A DNA stretch of 64,000 nucleotides from contig NZ_JACHJS010000001.1 in the NCBI RefSeq assembly GCF_014203755.1, positions 2,852,001 through 2,916,000 of the forward strand, in the 5' to 3' direction. Within the stretch, counting starts at the first letter, position 1, and each line of letters opens with the position of its first letter. A program made the position numbers and the translations under genes. Source of the DNA: Saccharothrix violaceirubra (GTDB lineage: Bacteria > Actinomycetota > Actinomycetes > Mycobacteriales > Pseudonocardiaceae). Positions 44,016-53,711 of this stretch are shown here, one piece after another. The notes beneath the pieces were generated by a model. It made no database searches. It worked only from the letters and a program-made list of their open reading frames with translations, and had not been told where the DNA came from.

Positions 44016-45040
44016 TACGCGTGCAGGAGATCGGGAGAAGCGATGAGCGCGTCGACCACCTCGGTGGTCGTGTGCCGGCCACCCCGGTCCGGGGTCGCGA
44101 TGCCCTCGTCGGCCACGGCCGCCAACGCCCGCTCCACCGCCACGACCGCCCCGGCGCACCCGACCTGTCGCGCGACTGCCGCCGCGGCGCGGACGGTGGC
44201 GGTCGGGTTGACCAGGCCCCGTCCGGCGATGTCGTCGGCGGACCCGTGCACCGTCTGGAACTCCGTCAACCCGGCCACGTCGGGGTGCAGGTAGACGTTC
44301 TCCGTGCAGCTTTCCTCCTGCCGCCGCGACCCGTACCGGTCCAGCAGCAGCACGTGCATGATGTCGCCCCACTCGTTCCCGGCCACGATCACCGTGCGCG
44401 GAACCGGTCCGCGTTCGAGCAGGTCCCGGTTGACGGTGTCCGGCTGGCACAACCGCACCGCGACACCCGCATCCGCCGCGGCCTCGCGTACCCACCGGTC
44501 GAACTCGCCGTCGAGCAGGTGGAACTTGTACGCCAGGACGATCTCCGCGGGGCCCTCCGGCCACAACTCGCGCGCACGTTCCACCGCGTAGGACAACACT
44601 TCCCGGGTGATCTCCCGGCGGAACACCGTGGTCCGCGTGATGATCCCCGGGCCGTGCTCGTTGTCGCCGGTGTAGAAACCCTGGGCCTGGTCCCGCACCA
44701 CCAGCAGTCCGGCGGTGATCTCGTCCACCTTCACCGCCCGCAACCGCTGCCGGACCAGGTAGAGCGACTGGGCGTTGATCGCGGTGCGGAACACGGCGCG
44801 CGCACCCCGTGCCGCCAGGTCCCGGCAGAACCGCTCGTAGTGCCCGGCGTCCGCGAGCGTCCGCTCCCGCATCGCCGGCGTGCCGGAGTCGTTGTCACGT
44901 AACGAGAAATACGAGTCGTACACCCGCGGCGAACGCTCGACCGCCACCCCTGTGGCGAGCACCCCTAGCACCCGCTCGAAGACGTCGGCCAACTCCGCGC
45001 CGGTACCACGCCCCACGGCCAGTCCGACGACCGCGCCCAC
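44015..45040 (-). CDS. Isocitrate/isopropylmalate dehydrogenase family protein
   Basis: 341 residues. Typical sites: 'VGRGTGAELADVF', Lys in 'LAYKFHLLDGEFD', 'NEWGDIMHVLLLD' (usually NLFGDI), and NAD-site 'HGSADDIAGRGLVNPTATVRAA'. The substrate region 'RVYDSYFSLRDNDSG' is unlike leucine or citrate cycle enzymes, so the substrate is likely another 2-hydroxyacid. GTG at 45040, one nt after the EF-hand stop. Confidence 0.8.
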   Translation of the reverse strand: MGAVVGLAVGRGTGAELADVFERVLGVLATGVAVERSPRVYDSYFSLRDNDSGTPAMRERTLADAGHYERFCRDLAARGARAVFRTAINAQSLYLVRQRLRAVKVDEITAGLLVVRDQAQGFYTGDNEHGPGIITRTTVFRREITREVLSYAVERARELWPEGPAEIVLAYKFHLLDGEFDRWVREAAADAGVAVRLCQPDTVNRDLLERGPVPRTVIVAGNEWGDIMHVLLLDRYGSRRQEESCTENVYLHPDVAGLTEFQTVHGSADDIAGRGLVNPTATVRAAAAVARQVGCAGAVVAVERALAAVADEGIATPDRGGRHTTTEVVDALIASPDLLHA

Positions 45041-45041
45041 C

Positions 45042-45575
45042 TCAGCCCACCCCGCCGCCGACCAGCAGGTCACCCGGGATGTCCGCCTTGTCCGGGGCGT
45101 AGAAGTCGACGATGCCCCGACGCCAGGTGTCCACCGCGACCAGGTCGTCCTCGGACGGGCCGAACGCGTCGAACAACGCGTGGACCTTGCCCTCCTCGAA
45201 ACCGATGGCCTTCATCAGAGCCAGAAACCGCGACCGCTCGATCAACCCGTCGCCGTCCGGGTCGCCCAGTTCCGCCAACGCGTCGGCGAACCGCGCCACG
45301 GTGGCGTCGAACCGCTCCGGCGACAGCACACAGGTCCGGAACTCCTCGAACGTGACCTCACCGTCCCCGTCGACGTCCAGCTCGGCGACCAACGTCGCCC
45401 AGTAGGCCCGGAACGCCTCGACCATCTCCCGCAGCGCCGGCTCACCGGACCCGTCGGCGGCCACCACCACCCGCCTGGCCATCAGTTCGAAGTCCTCGCC
45501 GTCCAACTTCCCGCTGTCGTTCGCGTCGAACAACGAGAACACCACCGACACCCGCTCGACCGCCGCGTCCCGCAT
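45042..45575 (-). CDS. EF-hand calcium-binding protein (calerythrin-like)
   Basis: 177 residues with three good EF loops: 'DANDSGKLDGEDF', 'DVDGDGEVTFEEF', 'DPDGDGLIERSRF', and a fourth degenerate one ('GPSEDDLVAVDTW'). The layout matches calerythrin/CSCPs of actinomycetes, cytosolic Ca2+ buffers or sensors. First gene of the minus operon with dehydrogenase, hydrolase and methyltransferase genes. Confidence 0.85.
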   Translation of the reverse strand: MRDAAVERVSVVFSLFDANDSGKLDGEDFELMARRVVVAADGSGEPALREMVEAFRAYWATLVAELDVDGDGEVTFEEFRTCVLSPERFDATVARFADALAELGDPDGDGLIERSRFLALMKAIGFEEGKVHALFDAFGPSEDDLVAVDTWRRGIVDFYAPDKADIPGDLLVGGGVG

Positions 45576-46051
45576 CCCCGACCGACCCCTTTCCGGCCCA
45601 CGCCGTGCGGACCACGGCCGACCGTAGGGGGCTCGCCGAGATCGGGTACACGTCGTTCACCCGAAGTGGTGATGCCCGAGCGGGTCGCGCCGGGTGCCTC
45701 GTCGATCGAGATGAGGATCGGTCGGGTCGAAATTCAACGTCCGGCGGGGAAACTCTTTCCGTCGAAAAAAGATCACGTGCCACCGTCTGTCCGACGTCCC
45801 GATTCAACGGATTCCGATCGGCGGTGGCAGGTTCATACGTTCGGCCGTCGCGTCCCGGGACCGCTCGGGAGAGACTGTGTCTCGGCGTTCGTCGGGTCTG
45901 ATTATACCGGGCCGTGGTCCGGTCCCCCTGTATCGGTCCGCACTATGCCAGTCGACATCGGAATTATTCCGCGGTCCTCGAGAGGGTGACGTCGGCGGCC
46001 GGGGTGACAGTCGATTTCGGTCAGGGTGGTCGGACTCGGCAGGGGGTTCAC
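45576..46051. other. Divergent intergenic region
   Basis: 476 nt between the EF-hand operon (minus) and the secreted protein gene (plus). Contains AT-rich stretches (gtcgaaaaaagatcacg at about 45760; ctgattatacc at about 45898) that are likely promoter parts. A possible Pribnow-like TTATAC is at about 45901. No gene seen. Confidence 0.5.
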
Positions 46052-46642
46052 GTGATTCGGAAGACCGTGCTCACGGTCGTGGTCGCCATGCTGCTGATCA
46101 CAATCGTCGCCGTACCCGCCGAAGGTGCTGCCCGGGGCGTACTGGTCGACAACGGCTGCGTCGGGGTGTCCGGAATTTTCGATCCCCGCTGGAAAATGCA
46201 CCCGCACACGTACGGATGTGCCATATCGCCGTTGTGGGTGACCTATGACGGCCGCTATCAGAACTTTGAGCGTGGCCAGATGGTCTGGTCACCCGGAAAG
46301 GGTGACTACATGGTCATATCGGGATGGTGGTCCAGTTTCGCATACGGTGGGACGACTTCGTTCAAGCTCGACCTGGAATGGGGCACGAGCGCTCCCTTCG
46401 CGTATGAACGTTGGCATATCCGACTCGACCGGGACAATCAACTGGGCCTGGCCGAGGGGACCTGCTTCGTCGTGGCCGGGTCCCGATGCCATCCGACGAG
46501 CGGAAGCGCGAGCTTCACGGACACCGTCCTGTGGCCGGGTGCCATTGCCCCGGGGCACAGCTATCAGCTCAAGGTGCGAGGTTGCCACTCGCACTACGAC
46601 TGTCCGGAAGGGTGGACGATTCCGGTGTGGCTCTGGTTCTGA
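46052..46642 (+). CDS. Secreted hypothetical protein, 196 residues
   Basis: Signal peptide: 'IRKTVLTVVVAMLLITIVAVPAEGA', cleaved near residue 27. The mature part is rich in Trp/Tyr/Gly with six Cys (e.g. 'NGCVGVSGIF', 'TYGCAISPLW', 'VRGCHSHYDCPEGWTIPVWLWF'). It looks like a small disulphide-linked beta-sandwich. GTG at 46052 with AGGGGG ahead. Family not recognised. Confidence 0.65.
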   Translation: MIRKTVLTVVVAMLLITIVAVPAEGAARGVLVDNGCVGVSGIFDPRWKMHPHTYGCAISPLWVTYDGRYQNFERGQMVWSPGKGDYMVISGWWSSFAYGGTTSFKLDLEWGTSAPFAYERWHIRLDRDNQLGLAEGTCFVVAGSRCHPTSGSASFTDTVLWPGAIAPGHSYQLKVRGCHSHYDCPEGWTIPVWLWF

Positions 46643-46734
46643 AAGCGGCCGGTCTCCCGTGCGCGGCTGACGGGACGAGGCGGGTTCCGTGCCGGGTCCG
46701 ACGTACGACCTGACCTGGAAAGGGGTTGAGATTC

Positions 46735-47514
46735 ATGAAGACGACCCGCGGTCGCGAGACCGTCGACAGCAAGCCCGGGTGGCGGTTACCACGGTCGGTG
46801 GTCAGGTGGTCGGCCGCGGCGCTGCCGGCGATCCTGGGTGTTTTCGTCGGAGCCGGACCGGTTCCCGCGATGGCGTACGCGCCGGAGACCGCGTCGGCAG
46901 TCCGTGACGCGGCGGCGATCCACCACGTTCCGACGGTGCCCCTGTCGATCAACGGCAGACCCGTGCCCGGCGAGACGATTCTCGCCTACAACGGTTACGT
47001 CCTGCACATGGCCTACTTCCCGGGCAGCGACGGCGCACCGGGCCGGCTGCACACGTTCACCACTCCCGACGCGTTGGAGAAGTTCGTGCACTCGCGGGGC
47101 GGCCCGGAGCACGCGCTGGCCAAACCGTCGAAGCACGCCAACCCGGACACCCCCGGTGTCGGCTGGCGGGTTGTCGGTCCCGGCGCACGGGGCGGTGACG
47201 GAGTCTCCTCCTACGGCTGGGACACGACCGGAAGCATCATCTTCGAGCACATGGAATTCAGTGGCTGCGGGCTCTTCCTGGAGAAGAACTACGGCTACCA
47301 GCGGCTGACCCACGTGTACGGGTGCATGTGGCCCAACGACTGGAATGACGAGACGTCCTCGGTCAAGAACTCGCCGTACGGCTCCACCGCCACGGTCCTT
47401 TACGAACACACCTACTACAACGGCTCTACGCTGTACATTCCGTACAGCGGATTCAACCACTACCTCGAAGGCGTCGGGTGGAACGACCGCACCTCGTCGT
47501 TCGCCTCGATATAG
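46735..47514 (+). CDS. Secreted beta/gamma-crystallin-like protein
   Basis: 259 residues. A long signal region (about 1-45, ending 'VPAMAYA') is followed by about 110 residues of unknown fold, then two crystallin-type Greek keys: 'IIFEHMEFSGCGLFLEKNYGYQRL', 'WNDETSSVKN', and 'VLYEHTYYNGSTLYIPYSGFNHYL', 'WNDRTSSFAS'. The W-N-D-x-(T)-S-S loops are the calcium-binding signature. TTA codon at 46786-46788 within the signal sequence. 92 nt after the previous secreted gene. Confidence 0.78.
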   Translation: MKTTRGRETVDSKPGWRLPRSVVRWSAAALPAILGVFVGAGPVPAMAYAPETASAVRDAAAIHHVPTVPLSINGRPVPGETILAYNGYVLHMAYFPGSDGAPGRLHTFTTPDALEKFVHSRGGPEHALAKPSKHANPDTPGVGWRVVGPGARGGDGVSSYGWDTTGSIIFEHMEFSGCGLFLEKNYGYQRLTHVYGCMWPNDWNDETSSVKNSPYGSTATVLYEHTYYNGSTLYIPYSGFNHYLEGVGWNDRTSSFASI

Positions 47515-47725
47515 GCGGAGAACGCGAAGTGCGACCGGCCGCGATTCCCGCCACCGATGCCGCGTCGGTGCCGGGCGCGACGGAGCCGCGACCAGCGGCC
47601 TGACCGACGCCCCGGTCGCCGTGCCCGGGTTTCGACGGGGGCCGGCCCCACCGGTGGACGAGTGGAGCCCCCGGCCTGCCGGTGTGCCTTCCCGGGTCGT
47701 CCGGATACCCGTTCTCGGGTGGCGG

Positions 47726-48949
47726 TCACCACCACGCACCCGCGGTGTCCGCGTCGGACAGGACACCGGTCACGACGGTCTTCTCGTCGTGGAGCGCGCC
47801 GGCGAGGTCCGCGCCGCGCAGGTCCGCGCCGAGGAGGTTCGCGCTTCGGAGGTTCGCGCCGGTGAGGTCCGCTCCGCGCAGGATCGCCTTGCGGAGGTCC
47901 GCGGCACCGAGGTCCACGCGGCGGAGGTCCGCGTCGGTGAGGTTCGCGCCGCCGAGGTTCGCGTCGGCGAGACTCGCGTCGGCGAGGTCGGCGTCCGTGA
48001 GGTCGGCGGTGCCGAGGTCGGCCGCGTGGAAGTCCGCGCCGGTGAGGTCGGTGTCGGCGAGGCGCGCGCCGGTGAGATTCGCACCGGTGAGATCGGCGTT
48101 GGCGAGGCTCGCTTCGGTGAGGTCCGCGCCGCTGAGGTGTCCGTCGCGCAGGTCGGCGCCGGTCAGTTGTGCGCGGGTGAGGTTCGCGCCGCGGAGGTTC
48201 GCGGTCCGCAGGTCCGCCCTGGTGAGGTCGGCGTCGGCGAGGTGGGCGCCGGTCAGGTCCACCTCGGTGAGGTCGGCTCCGCCGAGGTCCGCGTCGGCGA
48301 GCGTCGCGTTCGACAGGTGCGCGTCGCGGAGCTTCGCGCCGGTGAGGTCCCCGCGGGTGAGATCGGTGCCGGCGAGATCCGTGCCGACGAGGTTCGCGCC
48401 CGTGAGGTCGGTGCCGGTGAGGCAGGTGTCGCGCAGGTCGATCCGGGTGGTCTGGTCGTGGCTCTGGTCGCGGCGGCCCAGGACGGTGAGCGCCGCCTGG
48501 ACGTCGGGGCTGACGGTCTGGTCCGGGCACGTCGTGGCGCCCGTGCGGGTGGGGCGGGGTGTGGTGGTGCGGACGAACGCGGAGAGGACCTCGACGATGG
48601 TGGGGTGGTCGCGGGGTGAGTCGCGGGCGAGGCGTTCGAGGGCGTAGACGGCGCCGAGACGGCCCTGGAGGTGTTCCGGGCCGGTGCGGTCGAGCTGGTC
48701 GACGGCCTTGCCGTACCGGTCGGTGAGCTGGCCCTGTTCGGTCAGGGCGTTCTGCGCGCGGCTGGTCCGCAACGCCAGGCCGGTGAACACCACACCGGCG
48801 ACCGCGGCCAGTGCGGCGAGCAGCGAGGCGACCGCCGTCCAGTTCACCGGTCGACGGGGACGTGGTCGCGGCCGGTGCAGCCCGGCCGGGCGGGCGACCG
48901 GTCCGGACGGGCGGGGTGGGACGCGGCGGCGCGGGGGATGTCCGTTCAT
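47726..48949 (-). CDS. Membrane-anchored pentapeptide-repeat protein
   Basis: 407 residues. Arg/Pro-rich N-terminus, one membrane helix at about 37-60 ('VASLLAALAAVAGVVFTGLAL'), a linker with 'YALERLARDSPRDHPTIVEVLSAFVR', then about 240 residues of A(D/N)Lxx pentapeptide repeats forming a right-handed beta-helix, ending 'TAGAWW'. Such proteins are common in Pseudonocardiales; some protect DNA gyrase, but membrane-anchored forms are of unknown use. ATG at 48949; the frame is open much further (to 49960) but overlaps the hydrolase on the other strand. Confidence 0.85.
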   Translation of the reverse strand: MNGHPPRRRVPPRPSGPVARPAGLHRPRPRPRRPVNWTAVASLLAALAAVAGVVFTGLALRTSRAQNALTEQGQLTDRYGKAVDQLDRTGPEHLQGRLGAVYALERLARDSPRDHPTIVEVLSAFVRTTTPRPTRTGATTCPDQTVSPDVQAALTVLGRRDQSHDQTTRIDLRDTCLTGTDLTGANLVGTDLAGTDLTRGDLTGAKLRDAHLSNATLADADLGGADLTEVDLTGAHLADADLTRADLRTANLRGANLTRAQLTGADLRDGHLSGADLTEASLANADLTGANLTGARLADTDLTGADFHAADLGTADLTDADLADASLADANLGGANLTDADLRRVDLGAADLRKAILRGADLTGANLRSANLLGADLRGADLAGALHDEKTVVTGVLSDADTAGAWW

Positions 48950-49051
48950 CGGCCCAAGCTTGTCCCTGCCGACTGACGGTTCGGACACGCCCGAGGACGA
49001 CGGTCGGACAAGGAGGCGGCGGGGAGGTGGCCGCCGCGCGATCATGCCCCC

Positions 49052-50029
49052 ATGACGAACACTTCCGACGACGGGCGCCATCCGTCGAGCGAGCCGTACG
49101 AGTCGGGCATGCTGGAGGTCGGCGACGGGCATTCGCTGTACTGGGAGGTGTCGGGCAACCCCGACGGCAAACCGGCCGTCGCGTTGCACGGGGGACCCGG
49201 ATCGGGGAGCACGCCGCGCATGCGGGGGCTGTTCGACCCGGACCGCTACCGCGTGGTCCTGTTCGACCAGCGCAACGCCGGGCGCAGTACTCCGTCGGCC
49301 GCCGATCCGGTCGTCGACCTGTCGGCCAACACCACCGGGCACCTCGTCGACGACATCGAGGCGCTGCGGGTCCACCTGGGCATCGACCGCTGGCTGGTTC
49401 TGGGTGGTTCGTGGGGCGTCACGCTCGCGCTCGCCTACGCCCAGGCGCATCCGGCGCGGGTGACCGAAATGGTGCTCGCGGCCGTGACCAACGGCGACCG
49501 CCGCGACACCGACTGGATCACCCGTGACATGGGCCGCGTCTTCCCGCGTGAGTGGGAACGGTTCCGTGCCGGTGTGCCCGCCGCCGAGCGCGACGGCGAC
49601 CTGTCCGCCGCCTACAGCCGACTGCTCCACGACCCCGACCCCGAGGTCCGTGCCACGGCCGCACGTCGGTGGTGCGAGTGGGAGGACGCGCACATGTCGT
49701 TGGCCCCCGACGCCACACCCTCGCTGTCGGTCGCCGATCCGGCGTTCCAGCTGGTCTTCGCCCGCATCGTCACCCACTACTGGTCGAATGGCTGCTTCCT
49801 TGACGAGGGACAGCTGCAACGCGGGATCGATCGGCTCCACGGGACTCCCGCCGTGCTGATCCACGGCCGCTACGACGTCAGCGGACCGCTCGGCACGGCC
49901 TGGGCGTTGCACCGGGCCTGGCCCGGCAGCGAACTCGTGGTCCTCGACGACACCGGTCACGGCGGGGGCGGCATGAGGGCGGCGATGATCGCCGCCCTCG
50001 ACCGCTTCGGCCGCGGTCAGGACGGGTGA
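49052..50029 (+). CDS. pip: Proline iminopeptidase-like alpha/beta hydrolase
   Basis: 325 residues with the S33 family marks: HGGPGSGST oxyanion loop, 'DQRNAGRSTPSA', nucleophile Ser120 in GGSWG, and a C-terminal catalytic His in 'DTGHGGG'. It removes N-terminal proline from peptides. ATG at 49052. Cap region 'WCEWEDAHMSLAPDA' is as in Pip proteins ('W..WE'). Divergent from the pentapeptide protein gene with about 100 nt between. Confidence 0.88.
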   Translation: MTNTSDDGRHPSSEPYESGMLEVGDGHSLYWEVSGNPDGKPAVALHGGPGSGSTPRMRGLFDPDRYRVVLFDQRNAGRSTPSAADPVVDLSANTTGHLVDDIEALRVHLGIDRWLVLGGSWGVTLALAYAQAHPARVTEMVLAAVTNGDRRDTDWITRDMGRVFPREWERFRAGVPAAERDGDLSAAYSRLLHDPDPEVRATAARRWCEWEDAHMSLAPDATPSLSVADPAFQLVFARIVTHYWSNGCFLDEGQLQRGIDRLHGTPAVLIHGRYDVSGPLGTAWALHRAWPGSELVVLDDTGHGGGGMRAAMIAALDRFGRGQDG

Positions 50030-50039
50030 TCCCCCGCCG

Positions 50040-50837
50040 TCACCGGGCGTGCCGCAGTGCCCAGTCCAGGACGTGGTCGGCGATCTCCTGCCACCCCGGC
50101 TGCGCCGGCAGCAGGTGGGCGAAGCCGGGTCGTTCCTCGATCTCGGTGACCGTGTCCGACCTGTAGTGCCCGGCGTTGGACCGTTGCACGGCCGGCGGCA
50201 TGATGTGGTCCTCGCCGCCGGCCACGAACAGCAGCGGAGCGCGGGCGTCGTTGTGGTAGTCGACCCACGTGTCCTGGTGCCCCGGCTGGAAGTTGGCCAG
50301 CACGCCGCCCCACACGATGCCGCCGTTGACCGGGATCGCGTACCGCTCGTAGAGCGCGCGGGACTCGTCCTCGGTGAACGTGTTGGTGAACGCGTAGTTC
50401 CACTGCGCGAAGCTGATCGGGACCGCGCGGTGCCGGTTGGCCGGGTTCTTGAACACCGCGAACGTCGACTTGACCTGGCTGAACGGCACCACCCGGACGC
50501 CTTCGGTCGGCGCGGAGTTCAAGGCCACGCCGACCGCGCCGCGACCCCGGTCGAGCAGGATCTGGGTGAACGCCCCGCCCGCCGAGTGGCCGATCAGGAT
50601 CGGTGGGGCGTCGAGCGCGTCGATCACCGACGACAGGTGGTCGATGATCCTCGGGACGGTCAGTTCGGCGATGGGCGTCGGGTCGGCCCGCAGCGCCTCG
50701 ACCTCGACCTCCAACCCGGGGTAGGCCGGGGCGAGTACGCGGAAGCCCTTGCTCTCGTAGTGCGCGATCCAGTGCTCCCAGCTGCGCGGGGTCACCCAGA
50801 AGCCGTGGATCAGGACGATGGTGTCGGGCGCGGTCAT
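50040..50837 (-). CDS. Alpha/beta hydrolase
   Basis: 265 residues: 'IVLIHGFWVTPRSWEHWI', nucleophile in 'IGHSAGGAF', Asp in 'VAGGEDHIM', His in the 'RPGFAHLL' stretch. Esterase-like, substrate unknown. ATG shares one base with the stop of the upstream hydrolase gene (TGATG), so both are made from one transcript. Converges on the pip gene with a 10-nt gap. Confidence 0.83.
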   Translation of the reverse strand: MTAPDTIVLIHGFWVTPRSWEHWIAHYESKGFRVLAPAYPGLEVEVEALRADPTPIAELTVPRIIDHLSSVIDALDAPPILIGHSAGGAFTQILLDRGRGAVGVALNSAPTEGVRVVPFSQVKSTFAVFKNPANRHRAVPISFAQWNYAFTNTFTEDESRALYERYAIPVNGGIVWGGVLANFQPGHQDTWVDYHNDARAPLLFVAGGEDHIMPPAVQRSNAGHYRSDTVTEIEERPGFAHLLPAQPGWQEIADHVLDWALRHAR

Positions 50838-51664
50838 CACAGGCTCCTGAGGAAGGCGAGGAGGTCGTCGGACAGGCGCTGCTTGTGGGTGTCGGTGATG
50901 CCGTGCGGCGCGTCGGGATAGACGATCAGCTCGGCGTGCGCGATCCGGGCGGCGGACGCGCGACCGCCGACGTCGATCGGCACGACCTGGTCGTCGTCGC
51001 CGTGGATGACCAGCGTGGGCACGTCGAACGCGTCCAGGTCCGCGCGGAAGTCCGTGGCGGAGAAGGCGGCCACGCACTCGTAGGCGTTGTGGTGCCCGGC
51101 CTCCAGGCCCTGTCGCCAGAACGCGTCGCGAATCCCCTGGGACACGGCCGCGCCGGGGCGGTCGTTCCCGAAGAACGGGCCGTCGGCCAGGTCCCGGTAC
51201 AGCTGCGACCGGTCGGCGAGGGATCCGGCGCGCAGGTCGTCGAACACCTCGCCCGGCACGCCGTCGGGGTTGTCGTCGGTCCGGAGCATGAACGGCGGCA
51301 CGGCGGACACGAGCACCACCTGCGCGACCCGGGACGTGCCGTGCCGGCCGACGTAGCGCGCCACCTCGCCGCCGCCGGTGGAGAAGCCGACCAGGGTGAC
51401 CTCGCGCAGGTCGAGGGCGTCGACGAGGGCGGCGAGGTCGTCGGCGTAGGTGTCCATCGCGTTGCCGTGCCACGTCTGGTCGGAGCGCCCGTGGCCGCGC
51501 CGGTCGTGGGCGATCGCGCGGAAACCGTTGTGGGCCAGGAAGAGCTGCTGCGCCTCCCAGCTGTCGGCGTTCAGCGGCCACCCGTGGCTGAGCACCACGG
51601 GGCGGCCCTCGCCCCAGTCCTTGTAGAAGATCCGCGCACCGTCGGCGGTCGTCACGTGGGGCAT
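50837..51664 (-). CDS. Non-heme chloroperoxidase/arylesterase-type alpha/beta hydrolase
   Basis: 275 residues: '[15 protein letters not shown]', '[14 protein letters not shown]', nucleophile in '[17 protein letters not shown]', Asp in '[12 protein letters not shown]', His in '[10 protein letters not shown]'. This is the cofactor-free haloperoxidase/esterase family that makes peracids in vitro. Start ATG at 51664. Divergent from the AraC gene 141 nt away, which may control it. Confidence 0.88.
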   Translation of the reverse strand: MPHVTTADGARIFYKDWGEGRPVVLSHGWPLNADSWEAQQLFLAHNGFRAIAHDRRGHGRSDQTWHGNAMDTYADDLAALVDALDLREVTLVGFSTGGGEVARYVGRHGTSRVAQVVLVSAVPPFMLRTDDNPDGVPGEVFDDLRAGSLADRSQLYRDLADGPFFGNDRPGAAVSQGIRDAFWRQGLEAGHHNAYECVAAFSATDFRADLDAFDVPTLVIHGDDDQVVPIDVGGRASAARIAHAELIVYPDAPHGITDTHKQRLSDDLLAFLRSL

Positions 51665-51805
51665 CGTCGACACTCCTGTTCGTCGCCCGGGACTCCCTGG
51701 ACCGTAGGCACCGGGTAGATCTTGTCCGGCAGCCTCGTGTGCACGGTCCGCTGCCCACTGTGCACACTGGCCGCCGGCATGGGAACGCCCGGAGGCAGGG
51801 GAGCG

Positions 51806-52759
51806 ATGGCCTACATCCTCGACACCGCGGAGTTGCCGTCCCGTGACCGGGTCGAGGCGTTCCGGACCGCCATGGCCCAGGCGTCCGCGCCGTGCCAGGT
51901 GATCCACGAGGACCCGGACGGCGACGTGCGCGCCCGCATCGGCCTGTGGGACCTGGGCGGCGGCAACATCTTCACCACCCACGCCACCGGGGTCCGGTTG
52001 TTGCGCACCACGAAACAGGCCCGCCAGGACGTGATGCCGGTCGTCGCCCTGTCCGTCCAGCAACGGGCGCATGCCAGGCACGAGCAGTTCGGCCACCGCC
52101 GCGTCGTCGCGCCGGGTGAACTGATGGCCGTCGACCTGTCCGCACCGTACGACTTCTCGTGGTCCGGTCCGGGCGGCGCGGGCTGCGTCCAGGTGCCCCT
52201 GGACCACCTGGCCCTCCCGGTCGACCTGGTCCGCCGCGCCGTGACCGACCTGACCCGGAGCCCGCTGCACCGCCTGGTCACCGAGCACGTCGCCCACCTG
52301 GTGGCGAACGCCGACGACCTGGCCGCCGGTCCCGGCGCGGCGGCCCTGGGTGCCGCGAACGTCGAACTGACCAGGGCGCTGCTGCTGTCCGCCGGTCACT
52401 CCGACGCGCACACCAGAGCCGCCCTGGCCGACACCCTCCTGACCCGCGTCCGGGCCCACGTCCGCCGCCACCTGGGGGACGCCGACCTGACACCGGCCAC
52501 CATCGCCGCCGCCCACCACATCTCCGTGCGCCACCTGTACAAGCTCTGTTCCGGGGCGGGGTTCAGCCTGGAACAGTGGATCATCGAGGAACGCCTGGCC
52601 CGCGCCCGTGACGACCTGGCCACCACCGACGACACGATCGCCACGACCGCCCACCGCTGGGGATTTCGGAACGCGACCCACTTCGCCCGCAGGTTCCACG
52701 CGCGCTACGGCCGGAACCCGAGCGAGTGGCGCCGTGACCCCACCGGCTCTTCCGACTGA
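51806..52759 (+). CDS. AraC-family transcriptional regulator
   Basis: 317 residues. N-terminal cupin-like domain ('[23 protein letters not shown]', 'ALSVQQRA'), C-terminal AraC double HTH ('[20 protein letters not shown]', '[34 protein letters not shown]' in parts). GGGGAG 4 nt ahead of ATG 51806. Divergent from the two-hydrolase operon, the usual arrangement for a local regulator. Confidence 0.9.
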   Translation: MAYILDTAELPSRDRVEAFRTAMAQASAPCQVIHEDPDGDVRARIGLWDLGGGNIFTTHATGVRLLRTTKQARQDVMPVVALSVQQRAHARHEQFGHRRVVAPGELMAVDLSAPYDFSWSGPGGAGCVQVPLDHLALPVDLVRRAVTDLTRSPLHRLVTEHVAHLVANADDLAAGPGAAALGAANVELTRALLLSAGHSDAHTRAALADTLLTRVRAHVRRHLGDADLTPATIAAAHHISVRHLYKLCSGAGFSLEQWIIEERLARARDDLATTDDTIATTAHRWGFRNATHFARRFHARYGRNPSEWRRDPTGSSD

Positions 52760-52858
52760 TCCTCGGCGCTGTGCGAGCTGCCTCGATCAGGCCGGATGTG
52801 CCGCCCGATCCGGTGGGCGCGACTGAATGGCCTGCGTGCGACCACTACGTTGCCGCAC

Positions 52859-52990
52859 GTGTGGAAATACGTCGTTGCCACCACCGGCGCGGCATTCCTC
52901 GGCGCCACGCCCGCGTCGGCCGACGACCACCAGTCCACCGAAGGCGGCATCCGTATCACGGTGTCGTCACGGTCGTCTGCACAGCGCTGA
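52859..52990 (+). CDS. Possible small secreted peptide (43 residues)
   Basis: GTG at 52859 begins a signal-like stretch (WKYVVATTGAAFLGATPASA) followed by a 23-residue hydrophilic tail (DDHQSTEGGIRITV...). A longer frame from 52796 exists. RBS poor. The 312-nt region 52760-53071 has no other candidate. Confidence 0.3.
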   Translation: MWKYVVATTGAAFLGATPASADDHQSTEGGIRITVSSRSSAQR

Positions 52991-53071
52991 TCGCCTTCCG
53001 CCGGACGGCGATACGGCATCAGGGCGGCACTGCGAGGTGGGGTGCCGTAAGCGGATCGCCGAGGATCGCCG

Positions 53072-53341
53072 ATGTCGTGTCCGGACTGCGGGCGGTGGGG
53101 CAACCTGTGCTCGTACCACGAGCAGGAAAGTGAAGGGTGGCTGCGCATACGGGATCAGGAGCGCCACGGGGATCCTCATGTCCGGCAGCGGGGCGACCGC
53201 GCGGATGAGGAGTTCGGTCGCCGGGGACGGCTGATGGTCCGGGTGCTGACGAAGATCGTCCAGCTCGTCGCGGTCGTCCTGGTCTTCCTGTTGATCGTGT
53301 GGCTGCCGCACGGTTTCGACGGCACGCCCGCCGTCCCGTGA
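53072..53341 (+). CDS. Small protein with zinc-knuckle start and C-terminal membrane helix
   Basis: 89 residues. Starts MSCPDCGRWGNLCSYHEQE (CxxC...C...H, possible zinc site) and ends with one helix ('KIVQLVAVVLVFLLIVWL'). GAGG 8 nt upstream. No family recognised; tail-anchored topology likely. Confidence 0.5.
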   Translation: MSCPDCGRWGNLCSYHEQESEGWLRIRDQERHGDPHVRQRGDRADEEFGRRGRLMVRVLTKIVQLVAVVLVFLLIVWLPHGFDGTPAVP

Positions 53342-53378
53342 TCCGGGGCGGAACCGCGTTCGAGGTACCGTCGCGGTC

Positions 53379-53711
53379 GTGGATACCGGGAGGCAGAGCC
53401 GGCCGTGGTCGACCAAGGACTTCGTCGTCGAGCACCGGGTGCCGGTCGGGTCGGTCGGCGGTGCGGTCGCGGCGGGTGTCGCGGTCGTGTACCTGGTGGT
53501 CGTCCCGGCCGAGGGTGGGACGACGGCGGGACTTGTCGGTGCGATCCTCGAGTACGGGCACCCGGCCTGTTGGCTCCTGCTTGCCGTCGCCTGTGCCCTC
53601 TTCGCGTCCGACCGCGCGAAGCGGACTCGTCGTGTGCTCGCGCGGTCGGCGTTGGCGGTCTACCTGGTGTTCATCCTGACGTTGGTGCTCACGCAGTCGG
53701 GAGCGTTCTGA
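53379..53711 (+). CDS. Small membrane protein, 110 residues
   Basis: Three hydrophobic segments: 'VGGAVAAGVAVVYLVVV', 'PACWLLLAVACALFA', 'ALAVYLVFILTLVL', with short basic loops (RAKRTRR). GTG at 53379, 37 nt after the previous gene and on the same strand. Function unknown. Confidence 0.55.
   Translation: MDTGRQSRPWSTKDFVVEHRVPVGSVGGAVAAGVAVVYLVVVPAEGGTTAGLVGAILEYGHPACWLLLAVACALFASDRAKRTRRVLARSALAVYLVFILTLVLTQSGAF

Noticed and set aside
48200..48500. CRISPR-like regularity in the pentapeptide gene
   Set aside because: The period is 15 nt and encodes A(D/N)Lxx repeats; there are no constant repeats with unique spacers.
47384..48619. Plus-strand frames rich in 'VGEVRAAEVR' repeats
   Set aside because: These are the reverse reading of the pentapeptide-repeat gene; the regularity comes from A(D/N)Lxx codons on the minus strand.
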